From assembly GCA_016784735.1 (NCBI GenBank), contig JADHUC010000029.1, positions 1 to 51,318 of the forward strand: 51,318 nucleotides of DNA. Reading direction: 5' to 3'. Of this stretch, positions 8,374-16,256 are shown one piece after another; position 1 is the first letter of the stretch, and each line of letters begins with the position of its first letter. This stretch comes from Pirellulaceae bacterium (GTDB lineage Bacteria > Planctomycetota > Planctomycetia > Pirellulales > Pirellulaceae). The notes under the pieces were generated by a model. That model was not told the origin of the DNA. It did not search any database and worked only from the letters and a program-made list of their open reading frames with translations. The position numbers and the translations under genes were made by a program.

Positions 8374-8664
8374 ATGAAGACCCGCCGCTTACGACTGGTT
8401 CGGCCACGATGGACGCTGGGGACGATGTTGCTCATCGTCGGATGGTCTTCGCTTGTGCTCTGGTTGAATGTTAGGCCAAGGGTTCACGAGGTGGAAGCGT
8501 CTCCGGTAGTAAAGGTAGTAGGGAATCATGTCGATTCGGGGAAGCCAATGCGAAGGTACCTCGTTGAGTACGGCTGTCCGTGGCGTCACACTCTTGCATT
8601 TTGGGACACCGAAGAGTCCCAAGATGCATCTGATGGCTCTACATCGGGCTGGATAACCGGCTGA
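8374..8664 (+). CDS. Small membrane-anchored protein (96 aa)
   Basis: The ATG at 8374 is preceded by ggagggg at good spacing; an earlier in-frame ATG at 8242 lacks such a site and would translate the palindrome region. The protein has a basic N-terminus (MKTRRLRLVRPRWTLGT), one transmembrane span (MLLIVGWSSLVLWLNV) and a small extracytoplasmic part. It resembles the short planctomycete membrane proteins that start with an Arg-rich stretch before a single span. No function known. Its 3' end overlaps a possible minus-strand gene. Confidence 0.6.
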   Translation: MKTRRLRLVRPRWTLGTMLLIVGWSSLVLWLNVRPRVHEVEASPVVKVVGNHVDSGKPMRRYLVEYGCPWRHTLAFWDTEESQDASDGSTSGWITG

Positions 8665-8780
8665 GTTGCGGAATAGCCTGCCAAACCGCTCGGCACGTCG
8701 AAATGAATTTGCACGCGCTCGGTAGCAGACGCCACACATGGAAGTAGTAGTAGAGCAATCGCGGCGCATTTCATTCGCAT
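8586..8780 (-). CDS. Possible small secreted protein (64 aa)
   Basis: From ATG at 8780 the frame encodes a convincing signal peptide (MRMKCAAIALLLLPCVASA) followed by about 45 residues ending shortly after a low-complexity Asp/Ser stretch. It lies 79 bases downstream of the aldo/keto reductase gene in the same direction. Against it: its last third overlaps the end of the 96-aa gene on the other strand, and the mature part matches nothing I know. It may be a truncated secreted gene. Confidence 0.3.
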   Translation of the reverse strand: MRMKCAAIALLLLPCVASATERVQIHFDVPSGLAGYSATQPVIQPDVEPSDASWDSSVSQNARV

Positions 8781-8859
8781 CGGTTTGGTCCTTGTGGCGT
8801 CTGGTCGATGAGGCAAGCGGACAAACTGTCAATCGCCCCACTGGTCAGAAGTCAGCGGT

Positions 8860-9867
8860 TCACGGAGTGACCTTGGGCTTGGCCAAGCCGTGTTGGACGC
8901 GATGGTAGTGGCCGTCGAAACCGGTCGACGTTTTGAATCCTTCGTATTTGCCTTCCTTACCAGCCTCTTTCGTGTCCGCCAGTAGTGTCTCCAATTCGGT
9001 AGCGGTCATCGGCTTGAAGTTGCGTGCGATGGCCAGGTCTTGCTGGAAATCCTTGCGCGACGTGATGCCGCATACCAGGGTGCTGATCGGCAGCGACAAG
9101 GCGTAGCGGCGGCATATTTCGGCGCTGATGCCGAGCCGGTTGGGGATGATTCCGCAGGCCAATGCCTTCATGCCGATCGCTCCGATTTGACGGCGGTTGC
9201 ACTCGGGTACGACCTTTTTCTGAAAGCTGCGGTAGTGAGCGTCCAGGATGTTGATTGGCATTTGCACCGTGTCCCACTCGCAGGGCTTGGCGAGCATTTT
9301 CAATAGATGATCGATGTCCTTGTGGCCGGTGAAGCCGATGTAGCGGACCTTGCCTTCCTTCTTGGCCTCCAGGGCCGCCTTCAGGGCGCCGCGATCGACG
9401 ATCCAATCGGGATCCTCGGTGTAGTTGATTTCGTGAAACTGCCACAGGTCCAAGTGATCGGTCTGCAACCGCCGCAGACTGTCCTCCAAATGCTGTTTGG
9501 TTCCCTTGTAGTCGCGGGCGCAATTCTTGGTCATCAGGAAGACTTTGTCGCGTCGACCACCGGTGGCCAGGGCCTTGCCCATCACCGTTTCGGCGCCGCC
9601 GTCGTGGTAGTCCCATGCGTTGTCGAAGAACGTCATGCCGTTGTCGATCGCTTCGTGCATGATCGAGATGGCTTCGGTTTCGTCGATCGAGCCGATATGC
9701 CAACCGCCCATACCAACAATCGATACCTTTTCGCCGGTTTTACCCAGCGGGCGTTTGGGCAACCCGTCCGGGCTGTCCTCCTGCGCTGGCAAGATCGTCG
9801 AATCCAGCGCAGCCATGGCCAACCCGGCTGTGGCCGCTTTCAGAAAGTCGCGTCTAGTTTCAGTCAT
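8860..9867 (-). CDS. Aldo/keto reductase, Tat-exported
   Basis: 335 residues, NADPH-type aldo/keto reductase (TIM barrel). The catalytic tetrad is visible: D82 and Y87 in FDNAWDYHDG, K114 in LMTKN, H145 in LWQFHE. The N-terminus is a twin-arginine leader (RRDFLKAATAGLAMAAL), as is usual for planctomycete members of this family. The start is backed by gggag 8 bases upstream. The substrate is unknown; in these bacteria such genes sit among sugar-catabolism genes. It is divergent from the CBS-domain gene across a 443-base gap. Confidence 0.92.
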   Translation of the reverse strand: MTETRRDFLKAATAGLAMAALDSTILPAQEDSPDGLPKRPLGKTGEKVSIVGMGGWHIGSIDETEAISIMHEAIDNGMTFFDNAWDYHDGGAETVMGKALATGGRRDKVFLMTKNCARDYKGTKQHLEDSLRRLQTDHLDLWQFHEINYTEDPDWIVDRGALKAALEAKKEGKVRYIGFTGHKDIDHLLKMLAKPCEWDTVQMPINILDAHYRSFQKKVVPECNRRQIGAIGMKALACGIIPNRLGISAEICRRYALSLPISTLVCGITSRKDFQQDLAIARNFKPMTATELETLLADTKEAGKEGKYEGFKTSTGFDGHYHRVQHGLAKPKVTP

Positions 9868-10154
9868 GGTATCATCTCCCTCGAAAGAGTCGGCGCGATC
9901 GGAAGTCTGCGAGAACCTGCGCGCCGTTCAGTTCGTGAACACGGATACCATTGTATCACGGCGTTTGGGCGGTGCACCCTAGGTACACTGTTGACAAGTA
10001 GTCTTGATCGAAAAGGCTGCGGACCTCATAGTTAGCATCTACGCCGCAGCCAATTTGATTTTCCGGTAGTGGAAGTCGTGAGACTTCTGGCCCCGAACTC
10101 TTGCGAGTCCGGCTACGGAGATTTCCGTTAAGGATCGCTGCCAAAGTAACATCG

Positions 10155-10220
10155 TCGTTTAACCGCAGGGCCAACGGCCCGCGCGGACGCGCCCAGCCCG
10201 TTGGGCTTGGGGTTAAACGA
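10155..10220. repeat. tttaacc palindromic REP element, diverged copy
   Basis: An imperfect palindrome: tcgtttaaccgcagggccaa near 10155 pairs with the ggcttggggttaaacga end at 10220. It has the same ends (tcgtttaacc...ggttaaacga) and the same 66-base length as the perfect palindrome at 18417-18482, so both belong to one repeat family. It lies in the 9868-10310 gap, just upstream of the CBS-domain gene; apart from it I see no gene in that gap. Confidence 0.8.
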
Positions 10221-10310
10221 AGAACGCTAGAGACCACAAATGGCGTTTCTGTTTCGGCAGCGATCCTAAGCCACAAGTTGGCGGCAATTGATTACGAAGG
10301 GAACATCGCC

Positions 10311-11624
10311 GTGCTGATCGACGTGCTAAACCTCGCACTCGCGCTGCTGCTGGTCGTGCTGAACGGTTTCTTTGTGGCTGCCGAATTCGCGATGGTCAAG
10401 GTCCGTGGAAGCCAGTTGGAACGGCTGGGCGAAGATGGTGGGCTTGTCGGACGCGTGGCGCATTGGCTTGGTAAGCGATTGGATGCATCGCTGTCCGCGT
10501 GTCAACTCGGCATCACCATGGCCTCGCTGGCGTTGGGCTGGATCGGCGAGCCGGCGTTCGCACACCTTCTGCGCCCGTTGTTCGAACGAATCGGTTTGAA
10601 CGATCCGAACGCACTGCACACAGTGGCCTTTATCATAGCTTTCACGACAATAACCGCATTGCACCTGGTAATTGGCGAACAGGCTCCGAAGATCTTTGCC
10701 ATCCGCCGCCCGCAGAAAATGCTACTGTGGTGTGCCGTTCCTCTGGCCGTGTTCTACTTCCTGTCGTATCCGTTGCTTTTTGCGTTGAACGCGACAACCT
10801 CCGCGCTGTTACGCATGGTGGGAGTAGAAGGGGCCAGCGAACACGATGCGCCGCACAGCGAAGAAGAACTGCGAGCGTTGGTTGCCCAGTCGCACGCTCA
10901 CGGCGAGCTAACGCCGGCCGAACATCGCTTGATCAATGCGGCGTTTGAGTTCGACGACCAGATCTGTCGGCGGGTCATGGTGCCAAGAAATGAAGTCGTG
11001 TACTTGAACGTGGCTCAATCGTTGGCGGAGTGCGAGCGAGTGATCCGCGAGAAGAAGCACACGCGATATCCCGTGTGCGAGACCTCGTTGGACAACGTGG
11101 TTGGCATCCTCCATAGCATAGATGTGATTGGCCTGGACGACGATTCGTTCGATCTCCGGTCGCTGGTTCGGTCGCCACACCACTTGCCCGAAACTCTGCC
11201 GATCAGCCGCGTGTTGCGTCACTTCCAGACCACGCACCAACTGATGGCGCTCGTAGACGACGAATACGGCATGCTGGTCGGCATTGTCACTCTGGAAAAC
11301 GTATTGGAGCAGATCGTTGGATCGGTGGAGGACGAATTTGATCGAGAAGAACCACCCATCGTGAAGGAAAGCGAAGACAGCTTTGTCGTTCATGGCACGG
11401 CTCCACTGGATGTAGTGTGCCGCGAGTCGGGCTTGGCCTTGGAGTCGGCCAAAGTCGATACGTTCTCCGGCTACCTGACGACCGTATCCGGGCGTATGCT
11501 GAAAGCCGGCGACCGTCTGGAACTCGAAGGGGCTGTTGCGGAGATTCTCGATGTGGACGGAGTGCGCGCCACTCGCATCCGCGTCACTCGGTCGCCAACC
11601 ACAGATAGTCCGCCATCGTCGTGA
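10311..11624 (+). CDS. CNNM/CorC-type CBS-domain membrane protein (hemolysin-C family)
   Basis: The GTG at 10311 (preceded by aaggga) is preferred; upstream in-frame ATG codons would translate the palindromic repeat. 437 residues. The N-terminal half is a DUF21 domain with about four membrane segments (LALALLLVVLNGFFVAAEFA, ACQLGITMASLALGWIGE, FIIAFTTITALHLVIGE). It is followed by a CBS pair (MVPRNEVVYLNVAQSL ... HTRYPVCE ... DNVVGILHSIDV; second repeat around LVDDEYGMLVGIVTLENVLE) and a C-terminal CorC_HlyC domain. The family is linked to Mg2+/Co2+ efflux or homeostasis. It is a housekeeping-type gene in an otherwise accessory window. Next gene starts 96 bases downstream in the same direction. 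Confidence 0.9.
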   Translation: MLIDVLNLALALLLVVLNGFFVAAEFAMVKVRGSQLERLGEDGGLVGRVAHWLGKRLDASLSACQLGITMASLALGWIGEPAFAHLLRPLFERIGLNDPNALHTVAFIIAFTTITALHLVIGEQAPKIFAIRRPQKMLLWCAVPLAVFYFLSYPLLFALNATTSALLRMVGVEGASEHDAPHSEEELRALVAQSHAHGELTPAEHRLINAAFEFDDQICRRVMVPRNEVVYLNVAQSLAECERVIREKKHTRYPVCETSLDNVVGILHSIDVIGLDDDSFDLRSLVRSPHHLPETLPISRVLRHFQTTHQLMALVDDEYGMLVGIVTLENVLEQIVGSVEDEFDREEPPIVKESEDSFVVHGTAPLDVVCRESGLALESAKVDTFSGYLTTVSGRMLKAGDRLELEGAVAEILDVDGVRATRIRVTRSPTTDSPPSS

Positions 11625-11720
11625 CAAGATGGCGAGTGATTTTCAAATCAGGCTGTACCCGCACACCACCTACCGCCTTCCGACATAGAATTGCAGCTTT
11701 GACTGGGAGACGTTGGTTTC

Positions 11721-13289
11721 ATGGATAGTGTTCAACTGAGACCGCTGGATGCGGCATTAGTGGTGATCTACCTGCTGGGAGTCATGGGGCTGGGTCTGTG
11801 GATGAGCCGCGGAGTCAAGTCGACGAAGGACTTCTTCTTGGCCGGCAGGTCGCTGCCGTGGTGGGCCGTGGCCATGTCGCTGGTCGTTTCGGACATCGGG
11901 GCCAAGGACATGATCGGCGTGGCAGCCGATTCCTACCGTTACGGCGTAGTGATGATGAACTTCGACTTCATCGGATGCACCCTCGCCGTGCTGTTGGCCG
12001 CCTTTCTGTTCATGCCGTTTTTTTGGATGGCCGGAATCTACACGATCCCGGAGTACCTCGGTCGGCGCTACAACGACTACGTCCGCAGGTTCTTCGCCGT
12101 GGCGTGGACGTTTTTCATGCTGGCTACGTTGGGCACGATTTTCGTAAGCGCTGCAGCCATGTTCAAGGTCCTGTTGGGCTGGCCGTTTTGGCTCTCCGTC
12201 GGTGCGACGGCAATCATGGTTGCCGTGTACACGACCGTGGGCGGGCTCAAAGCCGTGGTCGTCACCGATGCCTTTTCCTGCGCCGTACTGATGGTCGGGG
12301 CGGGGCTGATCTGCGGCATCGGTTTACACGAAGCTGGCGGATGGACGGCGATGCAGGAGACCATTCGGGAGATGGACGCTGGTTGGACCGCCCATCATTT
12401 CGAACTGGTGCCGCCGGCCGACCATCCAAAGTTCTCCTGGCCCGCTGTGTTCCTGGGGCTGGCTTTGGTGCTGGGCCCCTCGTACTGGATCGGCAACCAG
12501 GCAATCGTCCAGCGAAACTTCGGCACGCGCAGCGAGAACGAAGCACGCTCGGCCTACGTGTTGTGCGCGGCCATCAAAATGTTCTTCCCGTTGCTGCTTG
12601 TTGTGCCCGGGCTGATCGCGCTGGCCCTTTTTCACGGCCAATTGGGCATTCCGTTTGTGGGCGGTGACTTAGCCGCGCCTGACGAAAACTGGCAAGGCAA
12701 TCTGGTGCTTCCGTTGCTGATCGTCAAGTTGCTTCCTACTGGCGTACTTGGGATGGTAGTCGGGGCGTTCCTAGCCGGCGTTCTCTCGAATTTGGATTCG
12801 TATGTCAATTCGGCCAGCACGCTGGTGGTCAACGACCTGTACAGACCATTGGTCCGTCCGGGGGCAAGCGACCGCGAATGCCTGGTGCTCGGACGTGCCC
12901 TGGTGGTGGCTTTCGTGGTCTGCGGCGCGGGTGCAAGTTACTTGGTGGACCGATGGTTCGAATCGGTGTTTGACGCTTTTCAGACGGCTCTGTCATTCAT
13001 TCAAGGTTCTCTGTTCGCGCTTCTGCTATTGGGAATGCTCTGGCGGCGAACGACCCAATGGGGCGGTCTGGCTGGCATGCTGATCGGCGTGGCAACGGCC
13101 GTATTCGTGCATTTCCACCGGCCGCTGTTGGGATACGAGGGCGAAACATCGTTCCTTTGGGTCTCGTGGTGGTCCTTCGCCGCCGCGATCGTTAGCACCG
13201 TCGTGGTCACTTGGTTCACAACGCCGTACGACGAGGATCGCTTGCGAGGACTGGTGTGCTGGATACCGTTGAAGGAACCAACATCATGA
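11721..13289 (+). CDS. Sodium:solute symporter (SSS family)
   Basis: 522 residues with about 13 membrane spans. Family features are clear: GLGLWMSRGVKSTKDFFLAG in TM1-2, LPWWAVAMSLVVSDIGAKD, IYTIPEYLGRRYN, and AGVLSNLDSYVNSASTLVVND, the segment that carries the sodium-site Ser/Thr residues in this family. It imports a small organic solute, often a sugar or sugar acid in planctomycetes, with Na+. It overlaps the next gene by ATGA, so the small downstream membrane protein is very probably made with it. It is the only recognisable uptake system in the window. Confidence 0.92.
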   Translation: MDSVQLRPLDAALVVIYLLGVMGLGLWMSRGVKSTKDFFLAGRSLPWWAVAMSLVVSDIGAKDMIGVAADSYRYGVVMMNFDFIGCTLAVLLAAFLFMPFFWMAGIYTIPEYLGRRYNDYVRRFFAVAWTFFMLATLGTIFVSAAAMFKVLLGWPFWLSVGATAIMVAVYTTVGGLKAVVVTDAFSCAVLMVGAGLICGIGLHEAGGWTAMQETIREMDAGWTAHHFELVPPADHPKFSWPAVFLGLALVLGPSYWIGNQAIVQRNFGTRSENEARSAYVLCAAIKMFFPLLLVVPGLIALALFHGQLGIPFVGGDLAAPDENWQGNLVLPLLIVKLLPTGVLGMVVGAFLAGVLSNLDSYVNSASTLVVNDLYRPLVRPGASDRECLVLGRALVVAFVVCGAGASYLVDRWFESVFDAFQTALSFIQGSLFALLLLGMLWRRTTQWGGLAGMLIGVATAVFVHFHRPLLGYEGETSFLWVSWWSFAAAIVSTVVVTWFTTPYDEDRLRGLVCWIPLKEPTS

Positions 13290-13525
13290 ACAAATTGACC
13301 TTCGTACTGCTGGCAGCCAGCGATGAACTTACTCGTCCGGCCGTTGTGTCGTACGGCAAGTGGTTCTTCGTGGGCGCCTTGGCCTTGTTGCTGGTATGGT
13401 TGATCTGTATGCCCCGACGACTGATCGGGCACACGAAGGCCGTACCCCCGCTGTGGCGAAATGTGCGGGTGTGGGCCATAACGCTCTGTGTCATCCAGAT
13501 GTTCGTGTATATCTTCTTCGCGTAG
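13286..13525 (+). CDS. 79-aa two-span membrane protein coupled to the symporter
   Basis: Its ATG (13286) overlaps the TGA of the symporter gene (ATGA), indicating translational coupling. The protein has two membrane spans (WFFVGALALLLVWLICMP and VWAITLCVIQMFVYIFFA) joined by a basic loop PRRLIGHTKAVPPLWRN. Small partner proteins next to SSS transporters are known (for example the YhdT protein beside PanF), but I see no family match here. A transporter accessory subunit is an inference from the overlap. Confidence 0.75.
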   Translation: MNKLTFVLLAASDELTRPAVVSYGKWFFVGALALLLVWLICMPRRLIGHTKAVPPLWRNVRVWAITLCVIQMFVYIFFA

Positions 13526-13572
13526 CGGTGCGCTCGACTTGAAATACCCCTATGCCATTGCAGGGAGATTCC

Positions 13573-16236
13573 GTGTTCAAGACAAGTATTTCATGGGACA
13601 GGATCAAGCGTCGTTGGCCGACCGTAACGATTATCGCTGGAATCCTCCTTTGCCTGTCTGTCGTCGAAGGATTTGGCGCAGAGGACGCGACGCGACGCGG
13701 CTCCAGGCTATTCTTCCGCATTGTCGGGGCGCAGAATAACGCTCCGATCCTCCCGAAGTCGCGATCCGCGTGGACGCAAGACCGTCAGCTTACGACCGGT
13801 ACGACAGGATCATCGGACCACGGTTTCACCGAGTATCCGTTCTGCTGGGGGCGCATGGACTTCACATTCGTCGAAGGCCACGCAATCTACCCTCGCCTTA
13901 TCTCCGACGCGGTTGCCGATCCGAAGGCCGTCAATACGGCCGACATCGTGATCGACCATGTCTACCAGCCTCACGGATGCGTTTGGGGCTGGGCCGCTCG
14001 GGAATTCATACAAACGTTTACGGCCAGCCAATCCGAGTTAGTCAGTCTGACGCTGCTGGTCGCCTCCGAGCCGGGTACGTTCATCGCCACGCTGCTGGAA
14101 GGTGGGCCGGGCGGACGCCAGATCGGTCCTGCCAAGTCGTTTGACTCCGGGCATTCCATGACCTGGGGCCATGTCAGATGGCCCGCCGGCCAGGCACCTT
14201 TGCAGCCAGGTCGGACTTATGGAATTCGTATTGTTCGTGTCGACGGGAAACCGTGGACGCCCTATCTCCATTCAACAGGCAATGCATACGACGACGGCTT
14301 GGTCTATGTCGACGGAACGCCTCGCCCCGAATCTGATCTGGCGACTTGGATTGTTGAAGAGCCCCCCGAATTGAAGCGGGCCCTGATCCACGGCGCCAAC
14401 CAGGAAGGCTGGGCATTCCGACAGACGAGTGTTTCTTTCACGCCGCGAACGCCGAATGTCCGACTGATCAGCCTTACCCTCTCGCCGGTCACCGAGGAAG
14501 ACCAGCGCGACGGGTATTGCGACATGGTGATTCGTGTCCATTCGGAAGTCGACGGACAGGTCTTGACGCGCAAGCGTTGCTTATCGACCGGACCGAAGGG
14601 AGGCGCTCAGACCGCGCATTTCCTGTTTGCTACCGACGAGTTACCGATCGAACCGGCAACGCGATATTGGCTGGACGCCTATCTGATCCCACACAAGCAG
14701 CAGTCACTTCCCGAGGAAGAAGATCCGCTGATCGTGCCGCGCGACATGCGCCCGTGGGTCTATGGCGAGCCGTTTCCGGGACAAATGCCGGCGATCTACA
14801 ACCTGAGTCTTGCGTACGCCAGCAACAGTGGTTTCATGCACGATTCCCGTTTGACGTTCCGCTGGTCCGAGCCGGTTCCCTGTCCCACGGTGATCGAGAC
14901 CTGGGGCGATGGAGTGAACGATGGCATACGTACCCTCGCTGCACCCGGGGAAACCAGCGTGCAGATACTGAAATTCTGGCCAGGCCACAAGTATCAGTTC
15001 CGGCTCACTTCGACTGGCCCAACCGGATTGAGGTGGAAGACGCCCTTGTACGAAATCCGCATCCCCCGCGGGACCGAAATCGGGCCAATTCGCCAAGAGG
15101 AATACCCCGAGCAGTTCGTCACACTTGCCCCACCCCAACATGCCGCACCGCCGCGCTACGACAGTATACGTTATCGAGAACAGGTCGACGTGACCAACGG
15201 TGACTTCGAGGACGGATTGACCGGTTGGAAAATCGCGGGCGACGAGGAAATCGAGACGAGCCCGTCGAAGCCCAATCTTGGCGTCAAATGGGGACGTGCG
15301 ATGGCCGGCTGGTATCACACGACCGACCGTGATCGGCAACAGGCCCTGGCCAAAGCCACGTTATCCCAAACCATCGCGACCAAGCCGGGGCATACGTACG
15401 TGCTGTCCGCATGGGCGCGGACGTGCGTTGAGGGCGGGTCGGCCGGCAACACGCGAGTGCGGCTGTTTGCCGATCCGGACGGCGGCGATGATTTCGGCGA
15501 TAGGAACTCCAGTCAGTGGTACTGGGCGGAAGGACGCTGGATGCGTTTCGAACACCGCTGGGTGGCATCGTCGGAGCAATCGACCATCGGCCTCGGGCTG
15601 TTTCGCTGGTACGACGTGGATCTCGCGACCGCACACGTCGACTTTGTCACCGTCTACGATCTAGGCCCCGTGGCACTCGGTTCGCAAGACGCCACGACAC
15701 CATTGAACTCGCCACCAACCTTCGCCTTGGTCGAACCAAGCACCGAAGCGAACGACAAGGTCGAGGCATCTCTTCAGGCCCCACCAGGACACGTCATCAC
15801 CGGAATCGGTGCTCGCGCCCAGGACGACAATATCACGACCATGTGGCTACGTGTTCAGCCGCTGTTGGCGGATGGTACAATGGGAACGCCGGAGTATTTG
15901 CGGGGCGGCTGGGAGCCGGACGCGGGGCTGGAGGCCCAAGTGGAATTGCCGCCCGGATACGTCGCAACAGGGTTTGGCGCCGCCATCGCGCCGGAATGGG
16001 ACGTCAAGAGGTTTCGTGTCTGGGGTCGGCCCTTGGCCGCCGACGGTTCGCTGGGCGAAGAGAAGGAATTCCGCGGAGGCGCAGATTTGGAGAGTGGCGT
16101 CGAACGTCAAGTCAATCTGCCGGCTGGTCGGGTACTCACGTCGGCCGGCTTGAATTGTATGCACAACGATATCAATGGGATCAAGGCCCAGTCTGCCGTC
16201 CTGGTGCGCACGGCGACCGGATCCAAAGGACAATAG
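13573..16236 (+). CDS. Secreted multi-domain protein with CBM-like domain and C-terminal repeats
   Basis: The GTG at 13573 is chosen because a Shine-Dalgarno (cagggag) sits at proper spacing inside the frame downstream of the alternative ATG at 13552. 887 residues. A signal peptide (TVTIIAGILLCLSVVEGFGA) is followed by two jelly-roll-like regions. Residues about 539-698 form a CBM4/9-type domain (NGDFEDGLTGWK ... VLSAWARTC ... RVRLFAD). The C-terminus carries three repeats of the form LPPGYVATGFGA with a strand RVWGRPLAADG. No catalytic site recognised. It precedes the HEAT/cytochrome fusion gene by 20 bases, so the two are probably co-transcribed; binding of polysaccharide or surface glycan is the likely role. 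Confidence 0.75.
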   Translation: MFKTSISWDRIKRRWPTVTIIAGILLCLSVVEGFGAEDATRRGSRLFFRIVGAQNNAPILPKSRSAWTQDRQLTTGTTGSSDHGFTEYPFCWGRMDFTFVEGHAIYPRLISDAVADPKAVNTADIVIDHVYQPHGCVWGWAAREFIQTFTASQSELVSLTLLVASEPGTFIATLLEGGPGGRQIGPAKSFDSGHSMTWGHVRWPAGQAPLQPGRTYGIRIVRVDGKPWTPYLHSTGNAYDDGLVYVDGTPRPESDLATWIVEEPPELKRALIHGANQEGWAFRQTSVSFTPRTPNVRLISLTLSPVTEEDQRDGYCDMVIRVHSEVDGQVLTRKRCLSTGPKGGAQTAHFLFATDELPIEPATRYWLDAYLIPHKQQSLPEEEDPLIVPRDMRPWVYGEPFPGQMPAIYNLSLAYASNSGFMHDSRLTFRWSEPVPCPTVIETWGDGVNDGIRTLAAPGETSVQILKFWPGHKYQFRLTSTGPTGLRWKTPLYEIRIPRGTEIGPIRQEEYPEQFVTLAPPQHAAPPRYDSIRYREQVDVTNGDFEDGLTGWKIAGDEEIETSPSKPNLGVKWGRAMAGWYHTTDRDRQQALAKATLSQTIATKPGHTYVLSAWARTCVEGGSAGNTRVRLFADPDGGDDFGDRNSSQWYWAEGRWMRFEHRWVASSEQSTIGLGLFRWYDVDLATAHVDFVTVYDLGPVALGSQDATTPLNSPPTFALVEPSTEANDKVEASLQAPPGHVITGIGARAQDDNITTMWLRVQPLLADGTMGTPEYLRGGWEPDAGLEAQVELPPGYVATGFGAAIAPEWDVKRFRVWGRPLAADGSLGEEKEFRGGADLESGVERQVNLPAGRVLTSAGLNCMHNDINGIKAQSAVLVRTATGSKGQ

Positions 16237-16256
16237 AAGCTGCAGCCAATCCAATC

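Noticed and set aside
15516..16256. A 247-codon upstream extension of the HEAT/cytochrome fusion gene
   Set aside because: It overlaps the end of the 887-residue gene in another frame, lacks protein-like composition, and a good signal peptide begins at 16257.
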